From positions 1 through 5,958 of the forward strand of contig JANXLO010000112.1 of NCBI GenBank assembly GCA_025355115.1: DNA of 5,958 nucleotides. Direction: 5' to 3'. The notes beneath the pieces were generated by a model. It was not told the origin of the DNA and did no database searches. It saw only the letters and a program-made list of their open reading frames with translations. This document shows positions 1-5,159 of the stretch, in pieces (the first letter of the stretch is position 1; every line of letters begins with the position of its first letter). Position numbers and translations under genes: made by a program. Source of the DNA: Chthonomonadaceae bacterium. Its GTDB lineage: Bacteria; Armatimonadota; Chthonomonadetes; Chthonomonadales; Chthonomonadaceae.

Positions 1-216
1 CACTTTCAGCGAGCGTTCCAGCTGTTTGCGCTTCTGAGCAAGGGCAATGCATTCTGATCTGGCGCACACATAAGCGCCCCGACCGGAAAGTTTGCCCTTC
101 GGGTCGTATAGAACGGAGCCGTCAGGCTGACGAACAATGCGCATAAGGTCACGCTTTTCGTCGGTCTCGCGGCAGGCAACACAGGTGCGAATCGGAATAT
201 GTTTAGGTTTCCCCAT
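1..216 (-). CDS. ylxR: YlxR/RnpM family RNA-binding protein (partial, 3' end beyond left edge)
   Basis: The first 72 codons of a small basic protein are present; the reading frame is still open at base 1, so the C-terminus is missing. Full-length YlxR proteins are usually about 90-100 residues, so most of it is here. The family signatures are clear: RTCVACR at residues 10-16, and GRGAYVC at residues 45-51 followed by a Lys/Arg-rich helix. YlxR (DUF448) is a small RNA-binding protein normally encoded between nusA and infB; in Bacillus subtilis it has been reported to bind the RNase P RNA and modulate it (RnpM). The start is the ATG at 216-214, preceded by an AAGGAA Shine-Dalgarno (219-224). 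It lies on the same strand as nusA, in the expected order, but is separated from it by about 430 bases, which is unusually far. infB would be expected next, outside the window. The family call is firm; the cellular role in this organism is inferred. Confidence 0.93.
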   Translation of the reverse strand, partial: MGKPKHIPIRTCVACRETDEKRDLMRIVRQPDGSVLYDPKGKLSGRGAYVCARSECIALAQKRKQLERSLKV

Positions 217-509
217 GTTTCCTTCATTCGAATCAGAACGGAAACAGCGGGCAGCCAGAGAGGAGAGAGGAGGAGATACGCTGTGTCGCTCCGTTGAAGC
301 GTAGCTCTTTCATCGCGGAGTTGCGGCGAAGGAGACAGCGTGAACAACCGGACGGCAAAGGGCAGCAAGCAGCCTGTGCCGTGAGCATCGGTTAATTCAT
401 GGTCGAACTCCCATTGCCGCAGACGACAATCGCATTGCTGCGAAAGTGGCGTCGCGCCCCATTTCCTCTTCTGTTGTCACTGTCTGTTCAACCGATCTGT
501 TCCTCGCGA

Positions 510-537
510 ATAGTAGATTGAGCTGTGGAGTCTGCAA
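510..537 (-). promoter_or_regulatory. Weak candidate promoter for ylxR
   Basis: On the minus strand TTGCAG (537-532) and TACTAT (515-510) are spaced by 16 bases, a partial match to the sigma70 -35 and -10 boxes (3/6 and 4/6). It lies just downstream of the terminator-like hairpin at 545-567 and about 290 bases before the ylxR start, so it could restart transcription for ylxR-infB. A match this weak could easily be chance. Confidence 0.22.
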
Positions 538-544
538 CAAACAA

Positions 545-567
545 GGGGTTTAGGTGATGAAAACCCC
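545..567 (-). terminator. Terminator-like hairpin after nusA
   Basis: Read on the minus strand, GGGGTTT (567-561) pairs perfectly with AAACCCC (551-545) around a 9-base loop. It is followed by the T-rich stretch TTGTTTGTTG (544-535). It lies about 80 bases after the nusA stop codon. The stem is only 7 bp and the T-run is interrupted by Gs, so it would be a weak or partial intrinsic terminator. Nothing T-rich follows it on the plus strand, so the minus strand is the likely sense. Confidence 0.4.
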
Positions 568-646
568 CGTCATTACAAAGCGAACATCTTGCAGACGAAA
601 ATGCTCTGTTGACCCTCGCCTGTGCGCGGGCGGATTCGGATGAGAA

Positions 647-1999
647 CTACACCGTGCCTGTCGGCTCGGTGGAGGCGTCACCTACACGCTCTTCCTTCTC
701 TATACGAACTGCGTGATCATTCTGACTTCCGGCCTCAGATGCCGCCTCAGATTCTTCGTCAACATTGCCTGTCGAATCGCCCTCATCTCCTATCACTTCC
801 ACATCAACGAGAGCGTTCGGGTCTCGAACGAGTTCATATTTGCCGAGATTATCCGATAGGGACTCCGTCTCCTCCGTTGAATCTGCACTAACTTCTGTCT
901 CGTCGTCAACCTCTTCGTCGTCCTCGGGCATTGGAGTCATGGCGGTGAGGACGGCGCGGGCAACCTGTGCTTCGCTGCGAATGTCGATCCGCCAGCCTGT
1001 CAGACGGGCGGCCAGGCGAACGTTCTGTCCCGCTTTCCCGATGGCAAGCGATAACTGGGTGTCGGGAACGATCACGAACGCGCTCTTCTCGTTCTCCTTG
1101 ACGGTGACCTTGGTCGCCTTCGCAGGTGAGAGAGCCTCGGCGATGAATAGCGAGTTGTCGGCGTTCCAACGGACGATGTCGATCTTCTCGTCATACAGTT
1201 CGTTGACTACAGCCTGCACTCTCGCACCGCGATGACCAACGCATGCGCCGACAGGATCAACTTTTTCATCACGGCTCATGACCGCGATCTTCGAGCGAGC
1301 GCCTGGTTCACGCGCCACGCTCTTGATGGTAACGATTCCGTCCGCGATCTCAGGGACTTCCAGTTCGAAAAGGCGTCGGATAAGGCTAGGATGAGTGCGC
1401 GACACGATGACCTGCGGGCCTTTCGCGCCGTCGCGAACTTCCAAAACGTAGACCTTGATGCGGTCGTTGAATCGATAGGGCTCCGTATCGACCTGCTCTT
1501 GGCGGGGCAGGATGGCGTCAAGTTTGCCGAGCGCGATCACGACGTTTCCGCCCTCGCGACGCTGAACCGTGCCTGTAACAACCTCGCTCACCCGCTCATT
1601 GTATTCATCGAAAATCTTGCGACGCTCGGCTTCGCGAATGCGCTGAACCACGACTTGCTTTGCGGTCTGGGCGGCGATGCGCCCGAAGCTTCCCAGAGGA
1701 ACCGGCAGTTTGACCGGCTCGCCAATGAGGACTTCCGGATTGATCTTCCGCGCCTCCTCAAGGTCGATCTCCTCAAGGTCGTTTTCAACCGTCTCGACGA
1801 CGATCTTCTCTACATAGACAAAAAATGGCTGTGCGGAGCCCCGCGTGGAATCGATCTGGACTCTCACTTCACCGCTTGTCGGACTGTTCCGCTTGTACGC
1901 GGTGGCCAGCGCCGACTCGACGGTCTCGATGAGGATATCCAGCGGTATATCTTTCTCTTTTGCAATTGCCTGTAATGCTTCGAGGAATTCACCATTCAT
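647..1999 (-). CDS. nusA: Transcription termination/antitermination factor NusA with acidic C-terminal tail
   Basis: NusA binds RNA polymerase and nascent RNA and controls pausing, intrinsic termination and antitermination. This protein is 450 residues. Residues 1 to about 125 are the polymerase-binding N-terminal domain, including ESALATAYKRN (29-38 region). An S1 domain follows at about 135-200 (VSEVVTGTVQRREGGNVVI). KH1 (about 210-285) has a GHRG loop at 255-258 in the conserved VDPVGACVGHRGARV stretch, and KH2 (about 290-345) has GKAG at 321-324 within LAIGKAGQNVRLAARLTGW. Residues 355-450 form a low-complexity tail, about one third Asp/Glu, with no AR repeats like those of E. coli NusA. 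The frame is open back to 2263, but family alignment (MNGEFLEAL, then the EKxI helix) and the promoter inside that extension favour the ATG at 1999. A GGAG (2015-2012) lies 12 bases upstream. In-frame ATGs at 2011 and 2056 are alternatives. It is divergent from ccmA, and rimP is not upstream. Confidence 0.96.
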   Translation of the reverse strand: MNGEFLEALQAIAKEKDIPLDILIETVESALATAYKRNSPTSGEVRVQIDSTRGSAQPFFVYVEKIVVETVENDLEEIDLEEARKINPEVLIGEPVKLPVPLGSFGRIAAQTAKQVVVQRIREAERRKIFDEYNERVSEVVTGTVQRREGGNVVIALGKLDAILPRQEQVDTEPYRFNDRIKVYVLEVRDGAKGPQVIVSRTHPSLIRRLFELEVPEIADGIVTIKSVAREPGARSKIAVMSRDEKVDPVGACVGHRGARVQAVVNELYDEKIDIVRWNADNSLFIAEALSPAKATKVTVKENEKSAFVIVPDTQLSLAIGKAGQNVRLAARLTGWRIDIRSEAQVARAVLTAMTPMPEDDEEVDDETEVSADSTEETESLSDNLGKYELVRDPNALVDVEVIGDEGDSTGNVDEESEAASEAGSQNDHAVRIEKEERVGDASTEPTGTV

Positions 2000-2011
2000 A
2001 GTAACGCGCAT

Positions 2012-2015
2012 CTCC
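2012..2015 (-). promoter_or_regulatory. nusA ribosome binding site (GGAG)
   Basis: On the minus strand GGAG directly abuts the in-frame ATG at 2011, too close to serve it, and lies 12 bases before the ATG at 1999, which is long but usable. It therefore supports 1999 as the start over 2011. The ATG at 2056 has only a GAG 6 bases upstream and would add 19 residues without family counterpart. Confidence 0.5.
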
Positions 2016-2112
2016 AAAACAGGGTCGGCTCCGGCTTGAACCACCCGCCGCTTCATGTCATCTCGGTGCTTTCGAACGAACGAAAGGACGTTATGAGACA
2101 CATAATACAAAA

Positions 2113-2132
2113 GAGTGGGTAGGTACCCACTC
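2113..2132 (-). promoter_or_regulatory. Hairpin in the nusA leader (possible attenuator or operator)
   Basis: A near-perfect inverted repeat: arms GAGTGGGT (2132-2125 on the minus strand) and ACCCACTC (2120-2113), a perfect 8-bp GC-rich stem with a 4-base loop. On the minus strand it is followed immediately by TTTTGTATT. It starts about 25 bases after the predicted nusA transcription start and about 110 bases before the nusA ATG. The stem plus short U-run looks like a minimal intrinsic terminator, so it could attenuate nusA. As DNA it could equally be a repressor site just inside the transcribed region. The structure is seen; both functions are inference. Confidence 0.45.
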
Positions 2133-2163
2133 CAGGCAGACGAGTGTAACTGTAAGCCTAAGC

Positions 2164-2192
2164 AGTATATCACAGTCGCCTCAAAAAAGCAA
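2164..2192 (-). promoter_or_regulatory. nusA promoter (sigma70-type, extended -10)
   Basis: On the minus strand TTGCTT (2192-2187, -35) and TATACT (2169-2164, -10) are separated by exactly 17 bases, with a TG one base before the -10 box (extended -10). The -10 matches 5/6. Transcription would start near 2157, giving a leader of about 160 bases before the nusA ATG at 1999. Its position inside the 5' open extension of the nusA frame argues against any upstream start such as 2263. Confidence 0.7.
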
Positions 2193-2349
2193 GAGATGTC
2201 ACACGCGCAACAGTCAGACTGTAACCTGACGCGGGATGCGCTGTCAAAGAAGCAAAACCGCATTTGAAGAGCAAATTCTGTCTCTGAAGTACTAACCGGG
2301 CGTCCGGGGACTTATCTTCGGTCGCTGCCGTGCAAATAGAGGGGGATGG

Positions 2350-2358
2350 TGGTATAAT
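2350..2358 (+). promoter_or_regulatory. ccm operon promoter (extended -10)
   Basis: TGGTATAAT (2350-2358) combines a consensus TATAAT box with the TGn extension. No good -35 is visible: 17 bases upstream is GTGCAA (2330-2335), a poor match, which is common for extended -10 promoters. Transcription would start near 2365, leaving a leader of only about 25 bases before the ccmA ATG. It drives the plus strand, divergent from the nusA promoter about 160 bases away. Confidence 0.72.
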
Positions 2359-2372
2359 TCAATATAGTTTTC

Positions 2373-2380
2373 GGAGGGAG
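2373..2380 (+). promoter_or_regulatory. ccmA ribosome binding site
   Basis: GGAGGGAG is a strong Shine-Dalgarno sequence ending 10 bases before the ATG at 2391. The next in-frame ATG (2433) has no such sequence upstream, so this site sets the ccmA start at 2391 even though the resulting protein has about 15 residues more than needed for the ABC domain. Confidence 0.75.
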
Positions 2381-2390
2381 TAACGTAAGC

Positions 2391-3086
2391 ATGGCACCTC
2401 TGCCGCGCCTGCTTCACGATCGAAATAATCGCATGGAGCCAACTGCGCTACCCGATCTCACCCTCCGTCTGGAGAAAGTCGGTCACCACTATGGAACGCG
2501 GGCGGTCTTCTCGCGGATTTCGTTTGAGGCCAGTGCAGGTCAGGTGGTTGTGGTCACCGGCCCGAACGGCTCCGGCAAGAGTACCCTGCTCCGGATTCTT
2601 GCCGGGCTGTTGATTCCGTCCGAAGGCTCGATAGAATTGAAGTTCGCAGGCAAGAGCGTTAACTCGCTGCAGCGCAGGCGATTTCTGGGGTACGTCTCGC
2701 CAGACCTGACGCTCTACCGCGAGTTGACCGCCGCTGAAAACCTGCTCTTTTTTGCACGGCTTCGGGGAATAGAACTCAGCCGTGAAACTCTGATCGGGCG
2801 ATTGTCTCAGGTCGGCTTGCGGGGCCGAGGGCGCGATCTGGTCTCGGCCTACTCTTCTGGAATGCGGCAGCGTCTCAAATATGCGTTCGCATTGCTCGCC
2901 GACCCGCCTGTTCTGCTGCTTGATGAGCCAACCGCGAACCTCGATGTTGAGGGCGTCGCTATGGTCAAATCGGTGGTCGCCGAGCATAGAAAACGGCCTG
3001 GCGGAGGCCTCACCATCTTGGCTACAAACGAGCCAGACGAACTGGCGTGGGGAGATCGAACGATTCGTGTGGATGCCGAGCGATGA
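2391..3086 (+). CDS. ccmA: Heme/cytochrome c biogenesis ABC transporter ATP-binding protein CcmA
   Basis: ATPase of the CcmABCD complex, whose ATP hydrolysis releases heme-loaded CcmE from CcmC-CcmD at the cytoplasmic membrane. The protein has 231 residues, slightly longer than usual (about 200-215) because of a 20-odd-residue N-terminal extension. ABC motifs in order: A-loop Tyr34, Walker A GPNGSGKST (57-65), signature YSSGMRQRL (154-162, in place of LSGGQ), Walker B PVLLLDEP (173-180, catalytic Glu179) and D-loop ANLD (182-185). The Q-loop position (YVSPDLTLY, 101-109) has no Gln. The switch-histidine position reads ILATNEPDE, Asn213 instead of His. First gene of the operon, behind a strong promoter and RBS; its TGA overlaps the ccmB ATG. 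On sequence alone it might be a generic CcmA-like ABC ATPase, but the following ccmB-ccmF make the Ccm role the best call. Confidence 0.9.
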   Translation: MAPLPRLLHDRNNRMEPTALPDLTLRLEKVGHHYGTRAVFSRISFEASAGQVVVVTGPNGSGKSTLLRILAGLLIPSEGSIELKFAGKSVNSLQRRRFLGYVSPDLTLYRELTAAENLLFFARLRGIELSRETLIGRLSQVGLRGRGRDLVSAYSSGMRQRLKYAFALLADPPVLLLDEPTANLDVEGVAMVKSVVAEHRKRPGGGLTILATNEPDELAWGDRTIRVDAER

Positions 3087-3868
3087 CTTCGACAGGCATG
3101 GAAGTCTTGATCGAGCGCTCGAAGTGGCGGCAGGAGGCAGTGGCGCTCCTGGTCAAAGACCTGAAGGCAGAACTTCGGACGAAAGTTGCCATCAGTGCGG
3201 TAGGGGTGTTCACGTTTGCGTCTCTGCTGCTTCTGGGACTGGCGACCGCAGTTCTCAAAGGCGTACCGACAGTTACGATCACCCGCCTGCCGGATGTCAT
3301 TGGCTTGCAGTATCTGATCGAACAGCTTCATCCCGCCTGGGATTCGCCGTCTAAGATGGGCCTGCTGTGGGTGCTCTTCTGCTTTGCTGCGTTCGCGGGA
3401 CTGGCGCACTCCTTTGTCCATGAAGAGGAGACGGGAACCGTCACCGTGCTGCGGCTGTCGATGTCGGCAGAAGCGGTCTATGTCGGCAAGCTGCTGTTCA
3501 ATCTGATCGTTCTGCTCGTCGTCATGGCCACTGTGACTCCGGTCTACATGGCAATGACCGGGATGTCCGCGGGCTACGCGCCTGCCTTCCTGCTGGTGAT
3601 GCTGAGCGGAGGCATCGGGCTAGCGGCCACTGCTACCGTCATCGGCGCTTTGGCCGCCAAGGCGCAGGGCACCGGCGCACTCTATGGGGCGCTGGGACTG
3701 CCGTTGCTTCTAGTGTTCCTGATGCTCCTGCTTAACGCGGCGAATACGGTCTATATAGTGAACGCCCCGATGCTGCGAATCGTCAAGGACGTAGGCGGGC
3801 TATTCAGTTTTGGAGTTCTTATCATCACAATGTCTGTGATGCTGTTCCACTTCATATGGGAAGAGTGA
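3083..3868 (+). CDS. ccmB: Heme exporter/cytochrome c biogenesis membrane protein CcmB
   Basis: Membrane subunit that pairs with CcmA in the CcmABCD complex. The protein has 261 residues, somewhat longer than the typical 220, with a cytoplasmic N-terminal stretch. Six hydrophobic segments fit the family: about 36-58, 92-111, 135-158, 166-191, 199-217 and 238-258. Between the second and third lies HEEETGTVTVLRLS (113-126), the conserved CcmB loop (acidic residues, then G-[TS]-x-x-x-L-x-L-S) expected to contact the ATPase. I chose the ATG at 3083 because it overlaps the ccmA stop as ATGA, typical of translational coupling. The frame is open 12 codons further to an ATG at 3047 inside ccmA, which I consider unlikely. 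An ATG at 3098 is another alternative. The final residues FIWEE lie 6 bases before ccmC. Confidence 0.9.
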   Translation: MTSTGMEVLIERSKWRQEAVALLVKDLKAELRTKVAISAVGVFTFASLLLLGLATAVLKGVPTVTITRLPDVIGLQYLIEQLHPAWDSPSKMGLLWVLFCFAAFAGLAHSFVHEEETGTVTVLRLSMSAEAVYVGKLLFNLIVLLVVMATVTPVYMAMTGMSAGYAPAFLLVMLSGGIGLAATATVIGALAAKAQGTGALYGALGLPLLLVFLMLLLNAANTVYIVNAPMLRIVKDVGGLFSFGVLIITMSVMLFHFIWEE

Positions 3869-3874
3869 GAGATA

Positions 3875-4621
3875 ATGGCAACTTCTGAGCGAAGAACGGA
3901 AATATCGACGGTTCAAGCCAGTTCGATTACCGCACTAAAGGGGGCCTGGTGGAAGCTGGGAATGGGCCTGCTGATGTGCTTCGTCATCTACGGCGCGTTC
4001 TTTATCGCCGGGGGGGCGGTCGGTTTTGGTCAAGGCGGAGATAAAGCCAGGATCATTTTCTTCCACGTCCCCTCGGCCGTGCTCGCATCGGTATGTTACT
4101 TCGTCGGCGTCTACTTTGCAGCTTTCTATCTGTTCAAAAAGCAGTCGCCCAAGAAAGCCGCCGAAACAGACGCAAAATCTGCAATAGCGATGGAGCAGGG
4201 ATTTCTGTTCTGCACTCTAGCCACAATCACAGGCAGCATTTTTGCGGGAGTCCAGTGGGGAAGCTTCTGGAACTGGGATCCGCGCGAAATATCTATCGTC
4301 ATAATGCTCCTGCTCTACGCATCGTATCTGGTGTTGCGTGCAGCTCTCGCCGGCCGGCCGGAGCGGAGAGCGAAACTCGCGGCCGTCTTTGCCCTGATCG
4401 CCCTGGTGCCCGCTCAGTATCTCATTTGGGCTGTTCCGCGACTAGTGGTTTACACCGCTCATCCTAAGGACGTGCTGTTCGAGCAAGAGGCCCTGACATT
4501 TAACTATAAGCTGGTGCTCTATTCAGCTTTCCTGGCTTTCACGCTTCTCTACATATGGATGTCACATCTGCGCTTTCGTGCGTATAAGATACGAGCCGGT
4601 CGAGAGGGGAAACGAGGATGA
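3875..4621 (+). CDS. ccmC: Cytochrome c biogenesis protein CcmC (WWD-domain heme-handling protein)
   Basis: CcmC is an integral membrane protein that presents heme on the outer face of the membrane and attaches it to CcmE. The protein is 248 residues with six predicted membrane helices (about 28-48, 60-87, 105-127, 139-158, 168-187, 210-232). The tryptophan-rich WWD motif lies between helices 3 and 4: WGSFWNWDPRE at 128-138. The two likely axial heme ligands are His64 (FFHVPSAV, in helix 2) and His196 (VYTAHPKDV, in the last external loop), flanking the WWD motif as in characterised CcmC. The start at 3875 lies 6 bases after the ccmB stop with a purine-rich GAGAG upstream. A roughly 25-residue polar N-terminus precedes helix 1. 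The TGA overlaps the ATG of the next small gene. The more distant CcsA/CcsB family also has a WWD motif, but size and position support CcmC. Confidence 0.95.
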   Translation: MATSERRTEISTVQASSITALKGAWWKLGMGLLMCFVIYGAFFIAGGAVGFGQGGDKARIIFFHVPSAVLASVCYFVGVYFAAFYLFKKQSPKKAAETDAKSAIAMEQGFLFCTLATITGSIFAGVQWGSFWNWDPREISIVIMLLLYASYLVLRAALAGRPERRAKLAAVFALIALVPAQYLIWAVPRLVVYTAHPKDVLFEQEALTFNYKLVLYSAFLAFTLLYIWMSHLRFRAYKIRAGREGKRG

Positions 4622-4743
4622 CACTCGCATTTGTCATGGCAGTGACGCTGATAACTTGGGGAGGCGTCTTCGCCTATCTTCTGATGATCGACCGTTCGTT
4701 GCGCCGTCTTGAGCGTGATTCGCGGGATGAGGATGAACTGTGA
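4618..4743 (+). CDS. ccmD: Small single-span CcmD-like protein (41 aa)
   Basis: A 41-codon gene starting at the ATG overlapping the ccmC stop (ATGA, 4618-4621) and ending in TGA at 4741-4743, which overlaps the GTG of ccmE. One hydrophobic helix (about 3-23) is followed by a charged tail: IDRSLRRLERDSRDEDEL. Short proteins with an N-terminal helix containing an aromatic-Ala-Tyr-like patch (FAYLL, 18-22) followed by an Arg/Leu amphipathic stretch are typical of CcmD and the alternative CcmD family. In E. coli, CcmD stabilises CcmE binding to CcmC and is needed for release of holo-CcmE. A purine-rich GAGAGGGGAAACGAGG (4602-4617) provides the Shine-Dalgarno. Sequence similarity in such a short protein is weak evidence. 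The call rests mainly on its place between ccmC and ccmE, the double overlap and the topology. Confidence 0.82.
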   Translation: MTLAFVMAVTLITWGGVFAYLLMIDRSLRRLERDSRDEDEL

Positions 4744-5159
4744 ATAAAGCCTACCTTATCGGGATACTTGTCATCACCGTGGCAATGGGGTTTACCCTCT
4801 GGAGCTTCAAGGATACGATGACGCCCTACACGGATGTCGCGGGCGCTCGGAAAAGCGATTCGCAAGTGCAGGTTCGCGGCAAAATCCTGCATGAAACCTC
4901 CCATTATGACGATCAAATTCATGCCCTACGCTTCACCATCCAGGACGACCGAGGCGAGAAGATCGAAGTTGTCTATCACGGCCCCAAGCCGGACTCCTTC
5001 GATACCGCGAAAGAGACCGCCGCGCACGGGTCTGTGCGGAGAGACGCCTCCGGCAAAGAGGTGTTTTTGTCCGACAGTCTGATCGTGAAATGCCCCTCGA
5101 AGTACGACGACAATAAGACGCCTTACAAGAAGACGGCTTCCGCTGAAGGAACCAGGTAA
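4740..5159 (+). CDS. ccmE: Cytochrome c maturation heme chaperone CcmE, CxxxY variant
   Basis: CcmE takes heme from CcmC, carries it covalently, and passes it to the CcmF ligase. The protein is 139 residues: one N-terminal anchor helix (about 5-21), then an extracytoplasmic OB-fold domain (QVQVRGKIL, LRFTIQDD, KIEVVYHGPKPDSF), ending in a flexible polar tail. The heme-attachment site reads VKCPSKYDD: Cys118 and Tyr122 form CxxxY where E. coli has HDENY, with the heme-binding histidine (His130). This is the variant CcmE described in archaea, Desulfovibrio and other bacteria. The start is a GTG at 4740 overlapping the stop of the CcmD-like gene, with GAGGA (4729-4733) 6 bases upstream; no ATG gives the full anchor. 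ccmF starts directly after its TAA (TAAATG). Confidence 0.95.
   Translation: MNKAYLIGILVITVAMGFTLWSFKDTMTPYTDVAGARKSDSQVQVRGKILHETSHYDDQIHALRFTIQDDRGEKIEVVYHGPKPDSFDTAKETAAHGSVRRDASGKEVFLSDSLIVKCPSKYDDNKTPYKKTASAEGTR

Larger units (their letters stand above)
217..646. other. Long nusA-ylxR intergenic stretch without a convincing gene
   Basis: These 430 bases separate two genes that are usually adjacent or a few bases apart. On the minus strand I see a terminator-like hairpin (545-567), a weak promoter candidate (510-537) and a purine-rich run on the plus strand (about 257-275). Open frames here are short, or overlap ylxR in another frame, and have no recognisable protein signature. A 21-codon minus-strand frame (462-397) has a purine-rich sequence before its ATG but nothing else in its favour. 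No tRNA or other structured RNA was recognised by eye. The stretch could be the untranslated leader of ylxR-infB or the remnant of a lost gene. Confidence 0.5.

Noticed and set aside
257..275. Purine-rich run as a repeat or structured element
   Set aside because: Simple GA-rich composition with no regular unit; it lies in non-coding sequence upstream of ylxR and shows no further structure.
6..368. Minus-strand 120-codon frame overlapping ylxR
   Set aside because: It runs out of frame through the clear YlxR coding sequence and into the gap, with no family features; a shadow frame.
397..462. 21-codon minus-strand frame with an AGAGG before its ATG, as a leader peptide for ylxR
   Set aside because: Too short, no regulatory codon run, no adjacent attenuator hairpin, and the purine-rich sequence is very close to the ATG.
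1232..1975. Plus-strand open frame of 247 codons antisense to nusA
   Set aside because: It lies entirely within nusA, whose KH and S1 motifs are unambiguous on the other strand. The translated sequence has no recognisable domain, and long antisense frames are common in GC-rich genes.
2211..2221. Short palindrome (CAGTC-A-GACTG) upstream of the nusA -35 box as an operator
   Set aside because: Only 5 bp per arm and no second copy near the ccm promoter; chance is a sufficient explanation.
2000..2263. Extension of nusA to the upstream ATG at 2263
   Set aside because: The 88 extra codons have no NusA-like content and contain the nusA promoter and leader hairpin, so they cannot be on the message from that promoter.
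2881..3421. Alternative frames on both strands across the ccmA-ccmB junction
   Set aside because: ccmA and ccmB are supported by motifs right through this region and by an ATGA overlap, leaving these as shadows.
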